From Oceanimonas sp052119705 (lineage in GTDB: Bacteria > Pseudomonadota > Gammaproteobacteria > Enterobacterales > Aeromonadaceae), in the NCBI RefSeq assembly GCF_052119705.1, contig NZ_JBGQOP010000003.1:1-64000 (forward strand): a stretch of 64,000 nt of DNA, written 5' to 3'. Positions 26,690 to 36,135 of the stretch are shown piece after piece; positions within the stretch are counted from its first letter, which is position 1, and the number at the start of each line of letters is the position of its first letter. The position numbers and the translations under genes were made by a program. The notes under the pieces were generated by a model. The model was not told the origin of the DNA. It ran no database searches and was given only the letters and a program-made list of their open reading frames with translations.

Positions 26690-26860
26690 TTTTATATAAG
26701 AATCAGTCGGCGGTTCTGCGCAGCTGGCTGTTAGAGACAGCGCCGATCATTAAGTTAAAGATAAACACCAGACCGTGGCGAATAAATTGCCACCTACAAA
26801 ATAACCGTACCCTGTAGCCGCCAATTTATTCGGCGGGCCAGCGCAGCTGGCTTATTTAAA
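26690..26860. repeat. Intergenic inverted repeats of CGAATAAATT type
   Basis: The region between the patatin gene and proS holds GGCGAATAAATTGCC..CCTACAAA facing TGTAGCCGCCAATTTATTCGGC. This palindromic motif also occurs inside the MITEs at 34360 and 39106 and near 18680. No gene is seen in 26576-26900. Confidence 0.55.
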
Positions 26861-26903
26861 TGACAACACAAAACCGAGCTAACAGTTTTTAAATTGAGGT
26901 CAT

Positions 26904-26937
26904 AAAAAAACACCCCCATGCTGAGCATGGAGGTGTC
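26904..26937 (-). terminator. proS terminator
   Basis: The stem ACACCCCCATGCT / AGCATGGAGGTGT is followed on the minus strand by seven T. A heptad array (GGCGCTTGGCGCT, 26943-26964) separates it from the proS stop. Confidence 0.85.
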
Positions 26938-26967
26938 TTGGTTTAGCTAGGCGCTTGGCGCTATGCC

Positions 26968-28686
26968 TTAACTTTTAATCGCCGCCGTTAACTTGGCCAC
27001 TATCTCGGTTAATGCCACTTCGGATTTTTCACCCTCGCGGCGGGTTTTGTATTCCACCACGCCATTCTCTAAGCTGCGATCGCCAATGATAATGTGATGC
27101 GGCACACCTAACAGCTCCATATCGGCAAACATCACGCCCGGGCGTTCTTTGCGGTCATCAAATAATACTTCGATGCCAGCAGCGGTCAGCTCGTCATAGA
27201 TCTGGGTGGCGGCGTCGGCCACGGCCTGAGATTTTTGCATGTTCATCGGAATAATAGCCACTTGGAACGGGGCTATGGCTGCGGGCCAAATAATGCCGCG
27301 CTGGTCATGGTTTTGTTCGATGGCCGCCGCCACTATGCGTGACACGCCAATGCCATAACAACCCATCTCCAAGATGGTCGACTTGCCTTGCTCGTTTAAC
27401 ACGCTGGCGTTCATCTTGCTGGAATAGTTATTGCCCAGCTGGAAGATGTGGCCCACTTCTATACCGCGCTTAATGTGCAGCACGCCTTTACCGCACGGGC
27501 TGGCATCGCCTTCCTGCACGTTGCGCAGATCTGCCACTTCACTAAGCTCAAGATCTCGGCCCCAGTTAATGCCAAAGTAGTGCTGGTCATCAACATTGGC
27601 ACCGGCGGCAAAATCATTCATCACCGCCACTGAGCGGTCGGCAATGAAAGGCACATTCAGTTTAACGGGGCCAATAGAACCTGGGCCCGCGCCGATCAGC
27701 TCGCGAATTTCGGCTTCAGTGGCGAAGGTCAGCGGGCTGGCCACTTGGGCTAGCTTCTCGGCTTTAATTTCGTTTAGTTCATGGTCGCCGCGCACTAACA
27801 GCGCCACCAAGGCACACTCTTGGCCTTCAGCCGCGTGTACCAGCAAGGTTTTCACTGTGTGCTTAATATCGAGCTTAAACTGCTCGACCAATTCATTGAT
27901 GGTTTTCGCGTTTGGCGTAGCGACCAAGGTCATCTCTTGAGTCGCGGCGTCTGCCTGAGCCTTAGGCGCCAGTGCTTCGGCCATTTCAATGTTGGCCGCG
28001 TAATCAGACTCTGAGGAGAAAGCGATGTCGTCTTCACCGCTTTGGGCTAGCACGTGAAACTCATGAGAGGCACTGCCGCCAATGGCACCTGTGTCCGCCA
28101 ATACGGCTCTAAAGTCTAAGCCCATGCGCTCGAAGATGCGGCTGTAAGCTTGATACATGTCTTGATAGGTCTGCTCTAAGCACGCTTGCGTAGTATGGAA
28201 AGAGTAAGCATCTTTCATGATGAATTCGCGGGAGCGCATCACGCCAAAACGAGGACGTACTTCATCCCGAAACTTAGTTTGTACCTGATACAAATTCAGT
28301 GGCAGCTGCTTATAAGACGACACTTCGTTGCGCACTACGGCGGTGATCACTTCTTCGTGGGTAGGGCCCAATACGAAACCGCGATCGTTGCGGTCTTTGA
28401 TGCGCAGCAATTCAGGGCCAAATTTGTCCCAACGGCCAGTTTCGTGCCACAGCTCGGCGGGTTGCACTACCGGCATCAGCATTTCGATGGCGCCGGCGCG
28501 GTTCATTTCTTCGCGCACTATGGCTGCCACTTTATTCAATACCCGCAGGCCGCTGGGCAGCCAAGTGTAGAGGCCTGAGGCCAAACGGCGGATCATACCC
28601 GCGCGCAGCATCAGCTGATGGCTGATAACTTCCGCATCGCTGGGGGTTTCTTTAAGAGTGGAAAGCAAGTAGTGACTGGTGCGCAT
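26968..28686 (-). CDS. proS: Prolyl-tRNA synthetase
   Basis: Charges tRNA-Pro; bacterial-type class II synthetase with an editing insert. 572 residues from the ATG at 28686 (MRTSHYLLSTLKETPSDAE), the same length and start as E. coli; a longer open frame upstream is not supported. Motif 2 lies in TKFRDEVRPRFGVMRSREFIMKDAYSFH; the INS editing domain spans about residues 225-400; motif 3 is CYGIGVSRIVAAAIEQ. Confidence 0.97.
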   Translation of the reverse strand: MRTSHYLLSTLKETPSDAEVISHQLMLRAGMIRRLASGLYTWLPSGLRVLNKVAAIVREEMNRAGAIEMLMPVVQPAELWHETGRWDKFGPELLRIKDRNDRGFVLGPTHEEVITAVVRNEVSSYKQLPLNLYQVQTKFRDEVRPRFGVMRSREFIMKDAYSFHTTQACLEQTYQDMYQAYSRIFERMGLDFRAVLADTGAIGGSASHEFHVLAQSGEDDIAFSSESDYAANIEMAEALAPKAQADAATQEMTLVATPNAKTINELVEQFKLDIKHTVKTLLVHAAEGQECALVALLVRGDHELNEIKAEKLAQVASPLTFATEAEIRELIGAGPGSIGPVKLNVPFIADRSVAVMNDFAAGANVDDQHYFGINWGRDLELSEVADLRNVQEGDASPCGKGVLHIKRGIEVGHIFQLGNNYSSKMNASVLNEQGKSTILEMGCYGIGVSRIVAAAIEQNHDQRGIIWPAAIAPFQVAIIPMNMQKSQAVADAATQIYDELTAAGIEVLFDDRKERPGVMFADMELLGVPHHIIIGDRSLENGVVEYKTRREGEKSEVALTEIVAKLTAAIKS

Positions 28687-28850
28687 GTGCTGAAACCTTA
28701 TTGTGCTGAATAACCCTAAGCAAGCTGAGCTCAGGGCTGAGCTGAAAACGAAAGAGGTTAATTGTAGCAGGCGGCCCTCTGGTGCCAAAGCGCAAAGTAA
28801 GGCCGCATTTACTGAAAGCAGGGCTGCACTTATTGAAAGTAGGGCGGCAC

Positions 28851-29603
28851 CTATTGGTTGTCGGGCATCACATTTAGGCTAAGCACCCGCGTTAGGTGGC
28901 CAAATACTTCAAAACGCACGTTGTAATGATACAAACGTACGCCATATTCTTGCCAATGTTGTTGCTGGCGCTTATAGGCGGGGCGCGGGTCTTGCGCCAA
29001 CACTTCGCTAATAAACTGTCGTAAATTAGGGATGTGCGAGCGTGCACAGCTCAGCTCGGCGGCGGGGGTAAAGATCACCTCCATGTTTAAGTCCGGTGGC
29101 GCAGGCGCAAAACCGCCGTGGGCATCGGGCACGGCATCAGCCCAAGGCAAATAGGGCTTAATGTCTACCACAGGTGTGCCGTCCACCAAGTCCACACCGC
29201 CCAGCTCCAGCCACACCTTATTGCCGTCTTTACACATATCCAGCAAGCGCACCACAGACAACCCCAGCGGATTAGGCCTAAAGGTGGATCGGGTGGCAAA
29301 CACGCCCACGCGCTCGTTGCCGCCTAAACGTGGCGGGCGCACCGTGGGGTTCCAGCCTTGGTCTTGGGTTTGATGAAACACAAACACCAGCCACAAGTGG
29401 CTGAATTCCGCCAAACCACGAAAGGCGCTCGGTTCATTATAGGGCGGCAGCATTTCCAGCCGCGCCTGCGCTTGGCTGACTAAACCGGGCTGGCGTGGCA
29501 CCGCAAATTTTTCTTTATAGGGCGAGCGAATAATGCCGATCGGATCCAAGGTCAGTGGCTTACCTTCGCTTGGCAGAGCTTCACCTGGTAAGGGTGCTGA
29601 CAT
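28851..29603 (-). CDS. trmO: tRNA (adenine37-N6)-methyltransferase TrmO
   Basis: 250 residues, TsaA/TrmO family (SAM-dependent, methylates t6A37 of tRNA-Thr). The N-terminal beta-barrel has IGIIRSPYKEKFAVPRQPGL, RGLAEFSHLWLVFVFHQT, RVGVFATRSTFRPNPLGLSVVRL and VDGTPVVDIKPYLPWAD. The start overlaps the rcsF stop by one base (TAATG). Confidence 0.94.
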   Translation of the reverse strand: MSAPLPGEALPSEGKPLTLDPIGIIRSPYKEKFAVPRQPGLVSQAQARLEMLPPYNEPSAFRGLAEFSHLWLVFVFHQTQDQGWNPTVRPPRLGGNERVGVFATRSTFRPNPLGLSVVRLLDMCKDGNKVWLELGGVDLVDGTPVVDIKPYLPWADAVPDAHGGFAPAPPDLNMEVIFTPAAELSCARSHIPNLRQFISEVLAQDPRPAYKRQQQHWQEYGVRLYHYNVRFEVFGHLTRVLSLNVMPDNQ

Positions 29604-29980
29604 TACTTAGCCACCTTTAAGGCTTGGCCGCTGCATAACACTTGCTCTAAACAGCCCGGCATATCGGCAAAGTGAATACAGCGGTCAAGCAAGAGGCCAT
29701 TGGCGCCCATATCGGCGGCTCGGCGGCGAATGCTGGCTCGGGCATCGGCTTCTTTGGGTGTCGCATCTGAGGCTTTAATCTGACAGGCTTCGCCTTCTAC
29801 CGAGCCCAGTGTCACGTAGTTAAGGTTGCTCAACTGGTCTTTGTTGTACAAGGTAACATCGTTGCCTTTGTAATAATCTTTAATGCCTTCAGGCGACACA
29901 TTACTGTTAAAGCCCCAATTACCCGCACAACCAGATAATGCCAACGCCAGTAAGGCGGCTCCAACTAGACGTAATTGCAT
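29603..29980 (-). CDS. rcsF: Outer-membrane lipoprotein RcsF
   Basis: 125 residues. Lipoprotein signal with lipobox LSGC (Cys18). Four further cysteines in the C-terminal domain (ACQIKA, DRCIHF, GCLEQVLC) match those forming the RcsF disulfides. Sensor of envelope stress feeding the Rcs phosphorelay in enterobacteria; whether the full relay exists here cannot be seen. Coupled to trmO. AAGGA precedes the ATG. Confidence 0.88.
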   Translation of the reverse strand: MQLRLVGAALLALALSGCAGNWGFNSNVSPEGIKDYYKGNDVTLYNKDQLSNLNYVTLGSVEGEACQIKASDATPKEADARASIRRRAADMGANGLLLDRCIHFADMPGCLEQVLCSGQALKVAK

Positions 29981-30337
29981 ATGATAAGTCCTTAATTTTT
30001 AAAAGAAGCAGCGGCTATTTTGCACCAAGCTCGCGTATTAGGTCGAATGATATTGGTAAACACCCGTTAAGAGTAGCTAATTCAGGCGTTTAACGGGCTT
30101 TAGGCGAAGTTAACAGCCGTGTTTGGTGTGAGTAGAGCTGGGCGCTAAGCCCATAAAATCGCATCGGGTCATAGAGGCCACTTTAGTCGGCCGATTCTGC
30201 ACAGCAAAACTGAAGCTTCTTACCTACAACAGGCACGGCCACTGATAAAAGATTGGGTTAGCTTAGCACCCTATGTTGAAGTTCGATGTTATTCACCATT
30301 CACCATTCACCATTCACCATCGCTTGTAAATCGGCCA
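29981..30337. other. Intergenic region with ATTCACC heptamers
   Basis: No gene. ATTCACC repeats four times perfectly at 30291-30318. A short GAGCTGGGCGCT heptad-type piece lies at about 30136-30147. Confidence 0.6.
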
Positions 30338-30370
30338 ATAAAAAAGCGCCTTGCGGCGCTTAAATTTTTT
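30338..30370 (-). terminator. Terminator of DUF3545 gene
   Basis: The stem AAGCGCC / GGCGCTT has a short loop and a T-run on the minus strand, 9 bp past the stop at 30379. Confidence 0.75.
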
Positions 30371-30378
30371 CCCGTACG

Positions 30379-30570
30379 CTACAGTTCAAGTTCGGCGGCT
30401 AACTCTTCTAAATCTAAGGTGCAACCGTATTGCTGTAGTTCTGCTTGTAGTCTTTTTTTGTCTTGTAACGCCTCTATCTCGCGCCATCTGCTTTTTTTCG
30501 CAGCTTCACGGGTTTTAGGGCGACTAACCGGCGCATCAACAACATCCTGATTAAAGCTATTCCTATCCAT
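30379..30570 (-). CDS. Small DUF3545-like protein
   Basis: 63 residues from the ATG at 30570, preferred over the GTG three codons upstream because AGGAG stands 8 bases before it. The core KKSRWREIEALQDKKRLQAELQQ resembles the short basic/helical DUF3545 proteins of gammaproteobacteria; the C-terminus is acidic and leucine-rich. Function unknown. It has its own terminator, which supports it as a real gene. Confidence 0.7.
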   Translation of the reverse strand: MDRNSFNQDVVDAPVSRPKTREAAKKSRWREIEALQDKKRLQAELQQYGCTLDLEELAAELEL

Positions 30571-30762
30571 GGTGCTCACTCCTATTTACCATCAGTATTG
30601 GTGCTAGCTGGGTATATCATTATAAGTTATAGAGTAGAAGCTTTTTATTACATTCTAGTTACAGGAAAGTGACCGCTGTCATATAAAGGCGATTAAATTA
30701 ATAAGGATAAATAAAAATGCAATTAATAGATTAAATCATCAATAAAGATCAATGATGACCAT

Positions 30763-30800
30763 TTGAGGTTGAGGTTGAGGTTGAGGTTGAGGTTGAGGTT
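30763..30800 (+). repeat. TTGAGG hexamer array
   Basis: Six perfect copies plus a partial of TTGAGG lie in the 334-bp gap between the DUF3545 gene and talB. It is the one simple array here with period 6 and not 7. Nothing else is seen in the gap except the talB terminator. Confidence 0.9.
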
Positions 30801-30841
30801 TGAATAAAAATGGGCAGGAATGAGTAGCTGAATTGATATAA

Positions 30842-30872
30842 GAAAAACCCCAAGCTGAATGGCTTGGGGTTA
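30842..30872 (-). terminator. talB terminator
   Basis: The stem AACCCCAAGC / GCTTGGGGTT is followed on the minus strand by a T-run, about 33 bp past the talB stop. Confidence 0.8.
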
Positions 30873-30904
30873 ACACAGGCGGAAAATAGTTTGTTTAGCC
30901 GTGT

Positions 30905-31864
30905 TTACTTAGCGAGCAGGGCGCTGAGCATGGTTTCAAGCTTGTTTTGATCGATGGCAAAATTTCGAATACCTTCGGCCAGTTTCTCGTTAGCCATAGG
31001 ATCTTGGTTATGCTGCCAGCGGAACTCGGCTTCGCTCATTAACGCTGGGCGGGCTTGAGTGGCGCCTTTATCTTGCAGTTTAATGGTCACTTCACCTTGG
31101 GCTTGGCTCAACTCTTCTAATAAATTAGGGCCTATGGTTAAGCGGTCACAACCGGCTAATGCCAATATTTCGTCGGTATTACGGAAGCTGGCGCCCATTA
31201 CTACGGTTTTATAACCGTGCGCCTTGTAGTAATCATAAATCTCAGTAACCGAGATGACGCCTGGATCTTGCTCTGGGGTATAGTCTTTTTGTGCGGTATT
31301 TTGCTTATACCAATCGAGAATGCGGCCCACAAATGGCGAAATTAAATATACGCCGGCTTCGGCACAGGCGCGAGCTTGAGCAAAGCTAAACAATAAGGTT
31401 AGATTACAGTTAATGCCTTCTTGCTCCAGCACTTCGGCGGCACGAATGCCCTCCCAAGTGGCAGCCAATTTAATTAAAATGCGCTCCCGTCCTATACCTG
31501 CGTCTTGATATAAAGCAATCAGCTGGCGGGCTTTAGCAATGCTGGCCTCGGTATTAAATGACAGGCGAGCATCAACTTCGGTAGAAATACGCCCAGGGAT
31601 CAATTTTAAGATCTCGCAGCCTATGTTTACTGCCAGCTTATCTGAAGCGGCCATCAGTTGTTGCGCTGCGTCCTGACTTTGAGTTTTAGCCCAGGCGACC
31701 GCTTGGTCGATCAGCGGTTGATAGTCAGGAATTTGTGCCGCTTTTAAAATCAGTGATGGATTAGTAGTGGCATCTTGCGGTTGATATTTAGCGATAGCGT
31801 CAATATCACCCGTGTCAGCCACGACTGTGGTGAGGGCGCGCAGTTGAGTCAGCTTATCTGTCAT
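30905..31864 (-). CDS. talB: Transaldolase
   Basis: Non-oxidative pentose phosphate pathway. 319 residues from the ATG at 31864 (MTDKLTQLRALTTVVADTGD), which has CAGGACTC upstream and matches the E. coli start (317 residues). Schiff-base Lys lies in ERILIKLAATWEGIRAAE; also DATTNPSLILKAA and NCNLTLLFSFAQARACAEAG. Confidence 0.97.
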   Translation of the reverse strand: MTDKLTQLRALTTVVADTGDIDAIAKYQPQDATTNPSLILKAAQIPDYQPLIDQAVAWAKTQSQDAAQQLMAASDKLAVNIGCEILKLIPGRISTEVDARLSFNTEASIAKARQLIALYQDAGIGRERILIKLAATWEGIRAAEVLEQEGINCNLTLLFSFAQARACAEAGVYLISPFVGRILDWYKQNTAQKDYTPEQDPGVISVTEIYDYYKAHGYKTVVMGASFRNTDEILALAGCDRLTIGPNLLEELSQAQGEVTIKLQDKGATQARPALMSEAEFRWQHNQDPMANEKLAEGIRNFAIDQNKLETMLSALLAK

Positions 31865-32149
31865 GAAAGAGTCCTGATGGGTCAGCATAAAACGGGAGCA
31901 CAGTATCGCCCATACTCGCCCTCAAAATAAAGCCAAGCTTGTTGCAGAGGTGAAATTTTGGCGTTGCAGGCGCCAAGCAAGCATATTAGAGAAGGGATTG
32001 CGCATCCACCTTCGCCAGAAATTGTCCGAGAGAAGATGACAAGTGGCTATTTTGGGTCCGTTTAGACTATGATGTGCGCAAAATAAGGTCAGCTTGTATA
32101 TAAAAAGTACCAGTTTGCTCGTGAGTTTTAACCGAATAGGAGCATCTTT

Positions 32150-33625
32150 ATGGATGCCATGGTCAATTTTATTAATGACCTGCTCTGGGGAAGTTTATTA
32201 GTTTATATGCTGCTGGGAGCGGGCGCTTACTTTACGGTACGATTGGGTTTTATTCAGTTTCGCCATTTCGGCCATATGTTTTCGGTGCTTAAACGCAGTC
32301 GTCGTGGCAGTCAGGCTGGCATTTCTTCCTTTCAAGCGCTCTGTACTAGCTTGGCGGCGCGGGTGGGCACAGGTAACTTAGTAGGGGTGGCCATTGCCCT
32401 GTATTTAGGTGGGCCGGGCGCCATCTTTTGGATGTGGCTGATCGCTTTAATTGGCATGTCTACCGCCTTTGCCGAAAGTGCACTCGCCCAGTTGTATAAG
32501 GTGACCGACGAAGAGGGCAACTACCGTGGCGGGCCCGCTTATTACATGGAGCGGGGCTTAGGGCTACGTTGGATGGGGGCCTTATTTGCGATTTTTTTGA
32601 TTGTGGCTTTTGGCTTAATCTTTAATGCGGTGCAGGCTAACGCCATTAGTTTAGCCATGAAGGTCGCTTTTGATATTCCCACTTGGGTCAGCGGCCTTGC
32701 CTTGTCTGTGGTGGCGGGTTTGATTGTGTTTGGCGGCCTGCGCAGCATAGCGCACTTTGCCGAATTAATAGTGCCCGTGATGGCGCTGGGCTATTTGTTG
32801 ATAGCGCTGATAGTGGTCTTTATGAACATCGGCGAAATACCCGGTATTTTATTGTTGATCGTCAAATCGGCGTTTGGTATTGAGCAAGCCGGTAGCGGCG
32901 TGGCCGGCTATGCGGTGTCGCAAGCCTTAATCAACGGCATCAAGCGTGGTTTATTCTCCAATGAAGCAGGCATGGGCTCAGCCGCCAACGCGGCGGGGTC
33001 GGCGGCACCTTATCCACCTCATCCGGCTTCTCAGGGTTATATTCAGATGCTGGGGGTGTTTATTGACACTATCGTCATTTGTACTTGTACGGCAGCGATC
33101 ATCTTGTTGTCGGGTCAGTTTGAGCCTGGCTCTGGTGTCACCGGTATCGAACTCACGCAACGGGCGCTGGCGCACGAAGTGGGTGACTGGGGCAGTCCTT
33201 TTATTGCCATCGCCATTTTGTTTTTTGCCTTCACCAGCATAGTGGCCAACTATGCCTATGCCGAAAATAACTTGGTGTTTTTAGAGCATGACAATACGGC
33301 AGGCTTACTTACCTTTCGCCTGTTTGCGTTAGGCATGGTGATGTTTGGTGCCATTGGCAAGATAGACAGCATGTGGACGATGGCGTATGTGTCTATGGGC
33401 TTGATGGCCATGATTAACTTAGTGGCCATTCTCTTACTCTCAAAGGTGGTGATTAAGCTGGCCAAAGATTACAACGGTCAGCGAAAGCTCGGCTTGTTGC
33501 CTACCTTTGATGTGGCTAAATACCCTGAGTTGCGCAGTCAATTAGAAGAGGGCATTTGGTTAGACTCGCGCCCACCTCAGCCGTTGGCGAAGAAGCCTGC
33601 GGCTCGTGCTAGGTATATGGATTAA
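32150..33625 (+). CDS. Sodium:alanine/glycine symporter (AGCS family)
   Basis: 491 residues, LeuT-fold amino-acid importer. Family blocks: FQALCTSLAARVGTGNLVGVAIAL (about residues 64-87), GGPAYYMERGL, KRGLFSNEAGMGSAANAAGSA and a C-terminal cytosolic tail. AGCS proteins couple Na+ to D/L-alanine or glycine uptake. Good AGGAG site. A hairpin (ACGCCGTC..GACGGCGT) follows at 33640-33660 with a T-run slightly downstream. Confidence 0.93.
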   Translation: MDAMVNFINDLLWGSLLVYMLLGAGAYFTVRLGFIQFRHFGHMFSVLKRSRRGSQAGISSFQALCTSLAARVGTGNLVGVAIALYLGGPGAIFWMWLIALIGMSTAFAESALAQLYKVTDEEGNYRGGPAYYMERGLGLRWMGALFAIFLIVAFGLIFNAVQANAISLAMKVAFDIPTWVSGLALSVVAGLIVFGGLRSIAHFAELIVPVMALGYLLIALIVVFMNIGEIPGILLLIVKSAFGIEQAGSGVAGYAVSQALINGIKRGLFSNEAGMGSAANAAGSAAPYPPHPASQGYIQMLGVFIDTIVICTCTAAIILLSGQFEPGSGVTGIELTQRALAHEVGDWGSPFIAIAILFFAFTSIVANYAYAENNLVFLEHDNTAGLLTFRLFALGMVMFGAIGKIDSMWTMAYVSMGLMAMINLVAILLLSKVVIKLAKDYNGQRKLGLLPTFDVAKYPELRSQLEEGIWLDSRPPQPLAKKPAARARYMD

Positions 33626-33697
33626 ATAACGAGCAACGCCGTCTTTTTAGAGACGGCGTATCCTGCAAGGCGTTTTTTTCTTATATCACATCACAGT

Positions 33698-34249
33698 TTA
33701 GGGCTGCTCGCCGCGTAAAAACTCTTTACTGATGGCCCTAAAATGCTGGTTGTCCGCTTGGCGCAGTAGCTCAAACACCACCATTTCTCGGCTAACAATC
33801 TGTGCGCCGGCGTCACGCATGCGCTCTAGCCCCAGTTGGCGATTTTGCTCGGTGCGGCTGCCCACGGCATCCGCCACTACAAACACGTTTTTGCCTGCTT
33901 GAATAAGCTCCAGCACAGTTTGCAGTACGCACACATGGGTTTCCATGCCGCATATTATTACCTGAGAATAATCTTGCCAGTGTGCGGGCAGGCAATTAAC
34001 AGCCACCACCGAAAAATGCATTTTTTCTACAATTTCTGGGTGCTCTACTAACTGGGTAAGCGTGGGCAGGGTATGGCCCAAGCCTCTGGGATATTGCTCG
34101 GTAAACAAGATGGGGGTTTCAAGGGTGTGACAGGCCGAAATGAGCCATTGAATACGGGCATGCAACTGCTCGCTGTCCTCTATGGCGGGCAGCAGTTTTG
34201 ACTGTACATCGATAACCATTAATGCCGCTTTACCTGACTCCATTAACAT
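33698..34249 (-). CDS. Isochorismatase-family cysteine hydrolase
   Basis: 183 residues, closest in layout to YcaC-type hydrolases. Conserved Asp in LMVIDVQSKL, Lys in IVEKMHFSV and nucleophilic Cys in CGMETHVCVLQTVLEL form the family triad. Substrate unknown. GGAG six bases before the ATG supports the start. It is a single gene convergent with the alanine symporter. Confidence 0.86.
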   Translation of the reverse strand: MLMESGKAALMVIDVQSKLLPAIEDSEQLHARIQWLISACHTLETPILFTEQYPRGLGHTLPTLTQLVEHPEIVEKMHFSVVAVNCLPAHWQDYSQVIICGMETHVCVLQTVLELIQAGKNVFVVADAVGSRTEQNRQLGLERMRDAGAQIVSREMVVFELLRQADNQHFRAISKEFLRGEQP

Positions 34250-34324
34250 ATTGCTCTCCTGATGATGGTGATACCACTGTGTTTTAGCGTGGCTCTCAGT
34301 ATGCCGCTTTTGCCTGCGAAAGAA

Positions 34325-34346
34325 AAAGGCGCCCGCAGGCGCCTTT
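34325..34346 (-). terminator. Orphan terminator beside MITE copy 1
   Basis: The stem AAAGGCGCC / GGCGCCTTT has a 4-nt loop and five T on the minus strand. No minus-strand gene lies upstream of it; the MITE begins 14 bp away. It may be the remnant of a lost transcript. Confidence 0.6.
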
Positions 34347-34359
34347 AAGCATAAGCGGA

Positions 34360-34634
34360 CCTGATTACGTATGAACCTCAGCCATAATGCACCCTGTTTC
34401 GGTTTGTTCTTTGTAGCTGCCCAATTTATTCGGCAGGCCAGCTCTGCTGGCTGTTACTGAGGTTTAGATTTAAACCAAAACACCAAACCGGGCCGAATAA
34501 ATTGGCCCCTACAAGGTCAAAATACCAAACTGAGCCTCATATTCTTTACCGAAGAGGCGGAACCTACCTGTAACATATTGAATTCATTGGTGCTGAGTTC
34601 ACTGAAACATGGCTGAGCTTTGTGGGTAATCAGG
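34360..34634. mobile_element. MITE copy 1 (275 bp, 26-bp TIRs, 8-bp TSD)
   Basis: The ends at 34360-34385 and 34609-34634 are imperfect inverted repeats, both reading inward CCTGATTAC...CTCAGCCAT. A perfect 8-bp duplication TAAGCGGA flanks it at 34352-34359 and 34635-34642. It has no ORF and contains an internal palindrome of the CGAATAAATTGGCCCCTACA type. A sister copy lies at 39106-39409. Confidence 0.9.
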
Positions 34635-34642
34635 TAAGCGGA

Positions 34643-34998
34643 TGCCAATAATGCGGTTACACCTTGAATTCGCCCAGCAATCTGTTCTGGCGCTGTATCT
34701 GCTCGCAGGCCTAAGGCGCATTTCCCTGTCGTAAATGAGTCGATGATGAAGAGGGATTTTATTTTATCGCCAGCGCGTTGAACGCTTGCGTGTTAAGCGT
34801 TTTAGATTTATTAATACGCGCCGTTTATCAGCAAAACTTAGGTCACTCTTTTGAGGAGCACACATCGACCAGCCGTGTAACAGACACTCGTCTGACACGC
34901 CATACCTCATCGCTACTACCGAACCTGCGGACTTGACTCCGCCATCCCTATGTACTGTTTTTAGTTACTGTTTTAGTTTTGCCTAGAGGTAAGACGTT
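34643..34998. other. Intergenic region upstream of ykgJ-like gene
   Basis: 356 bp with no credible ORF, RNA or repeat found. A ribosome site (AGAGGT) lies just before the ATG at 34999. Confidence 0.4.
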
Positions 34999-35334
34999 AT
35001 GAGTAGTGATAATCCCTGTTTGACCTGTGGTGCTTGCTGCGCCTATTTTCGTGTTTCATTTTACTGGGGCGAGATCCACGGTGATTTTCTGGTGCCCGAA
35101 TCCCTGACTGAGCCGATAAACCTGTCCCGCATGGCGATGCAGGGTACCAATCAGGCAGATCCTCGCTGTATCGCGCTGGAAGGGGAGGTAGGGGGGTGTG
35201 TGTCTTGCAGCATCTATACCAACCGACCCAGCCCCTGCCGAGAATTTGAGGCCTTTGATGAGGAGGGTGCCTGCAATCGGGCGCGTGTCGCTTATGGTCT
35301 GCCACCGCTGGAGGTAGCGCCGATAGCGGCATAA
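34999..35334 (+). CDS. YkgJ-family cysteine-cluster protein
   Basis: 111 residues. Cysteine spacing typical of the family: CLTCGACCAYF near the N-terminus, then CIALEG, CVSCSIYTNRPSPCREF. Likely a zinc or iron-sulfur binding protein, as proposed for the family; function unknown. The antisense frame over the same stretch is also open but has no family features. Confidence 0.82.
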   Translation: MSSDNPCLTCGACCAYFRVSFYWGEIHGDFLVPESLTEPINLSRMAMQGTNQADPRCIALEGEVGGCVSCSIYTNRPSPCREFEAFDEEGACNRARVAYGLPPLEVAPIAA

Positions 35335-35390
35335 GGTTTGGTGTTTTGGGGGTTGTCCGTTAGGCTGGCATAAAACAAAGGAGTCTGTTT

Positions 35391-36017
35391 ATGGAAATGC
35401 TTTCTCTTCTGGAACAACGGGTTATCGGTTGCCTGATCGAAAAACAGGTTTCTACGCCCGAAGTGTATCCGCTTACCCTAAAATCACTGCTTAATGCCTG
35501 TAATCAAAAAAGTAATCGCCAGCCGGTGATGAGCATTACAGAGGCCGAGCTGCAAGTGGCGTTGGATTCGCTATCAGCACGCCACTTAGTGAATAACTGC
35601 GCCGACTTTAATGCCCGCACCGCCAAATATCAGCATCGCTTTTGCAATACCGAGTTTGGCGATCTGCAGTTTAATGATGCCGAGCTGGCGATTATTTGCG
35701 AGCTGTTATTACGTGGGCCGCAAACTATGGGTGAATTACGCAGCCGCACCCCGCGTTTGCATGCCTTCAATGATGTGTCCAGCGTTGAAGCCAGCATGCA
35801 AAGTCTGATCAGCCAAGGCCCTTACGTGGTTAAGCTGGCAAAATTACCTGGTAAACGCGATGCGCGTTTTGCTCATTTATTTGCCGATGTAGATTATGAG
35901 CAATATGTGGAGACCGGTAATGAAAAAGATAATCAGGCTCTGTTTGAGCAAGTGAATGAATTAAAAGCGCACATTCTTGAGCTGCAAGCGCGCATTCAAG
36001 AGTTAGAGCAGGAATAA
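35391..36017 (+). CDS. yceH: YceH (DUF480) protein
   Basis: 208 residues (E. coli 215). Paired winged-helix fold: LLEQRVIGCLIEKQVSTPEVYPLTLKSLLNACNQKSNR at the N-terminus, ELLLRGPQTMGELRSRTPRLH in the second domain and a C-terminal coiled coil (ELKAHILELQARIQELEQE). Function not established. AAAGGAG precedes the ATG. Confidence 0.93.
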   Translation: MEMLSLLEQRVIGCLIEKQVSTPEVYPLTLKSLLNACNQKSNRQPVMSITEAELQVALDSLSARHLVNNCADFNARTAKYQHRFCNTEFGDLQFNDAELAIICELLLRGPQTMGELRSRTPRLHAFNDVSSVEASMQSLISQGPYVVKLAKLPGKRDARFAHLFADVDYEQYVETGNEKDNQALFEQVNELKAHILELQARIQELEQE

Positions 36018-36046
36018 TAGCTAGAAGCTACACGATGCTGAATTTA

Positions 36047-36080
36047 AAAAGCCCTAAACCTATCGGTTTGGGGCTTTTTT
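36047..36080 (+). terminator. yceH terminator
   Basis: The stem AAAAGCCCTAAACC / GGTTTGGGGCTTTT is followed by a T-run, about 30 bp past the stop. Confidence 0.85.
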
Positions 36081-36083
36081 GTC

Positions 36084-36132
36084 GCTTCCGGCTTCCGGCT
36101 TCCAGCTTCCAGCTTCAAGCTTATGGCTTTTA
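36084..36132 (-). repeat. Heptad array between yceH terminator and SCO1 stop
   Basis: Seven contiguous units on the plus strand: GCTTCCG twice, GCTTCCA twice, GCTTCAA, GCTTATG, GCTTTTA. The array ends 3 bp from the stop of the SCO1 gene, which reads toward it. Confidence 0.85.
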
Positions 36133-36135
36133 GCG

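Noticed and set aside
34997..35332. Open frame of 111 codons antisense to the YkgJ-type gene
   Set aside because: No family features, proline/histidine-rich shadow translation; the plus strand has the cysteine motifs and a ribosome site.
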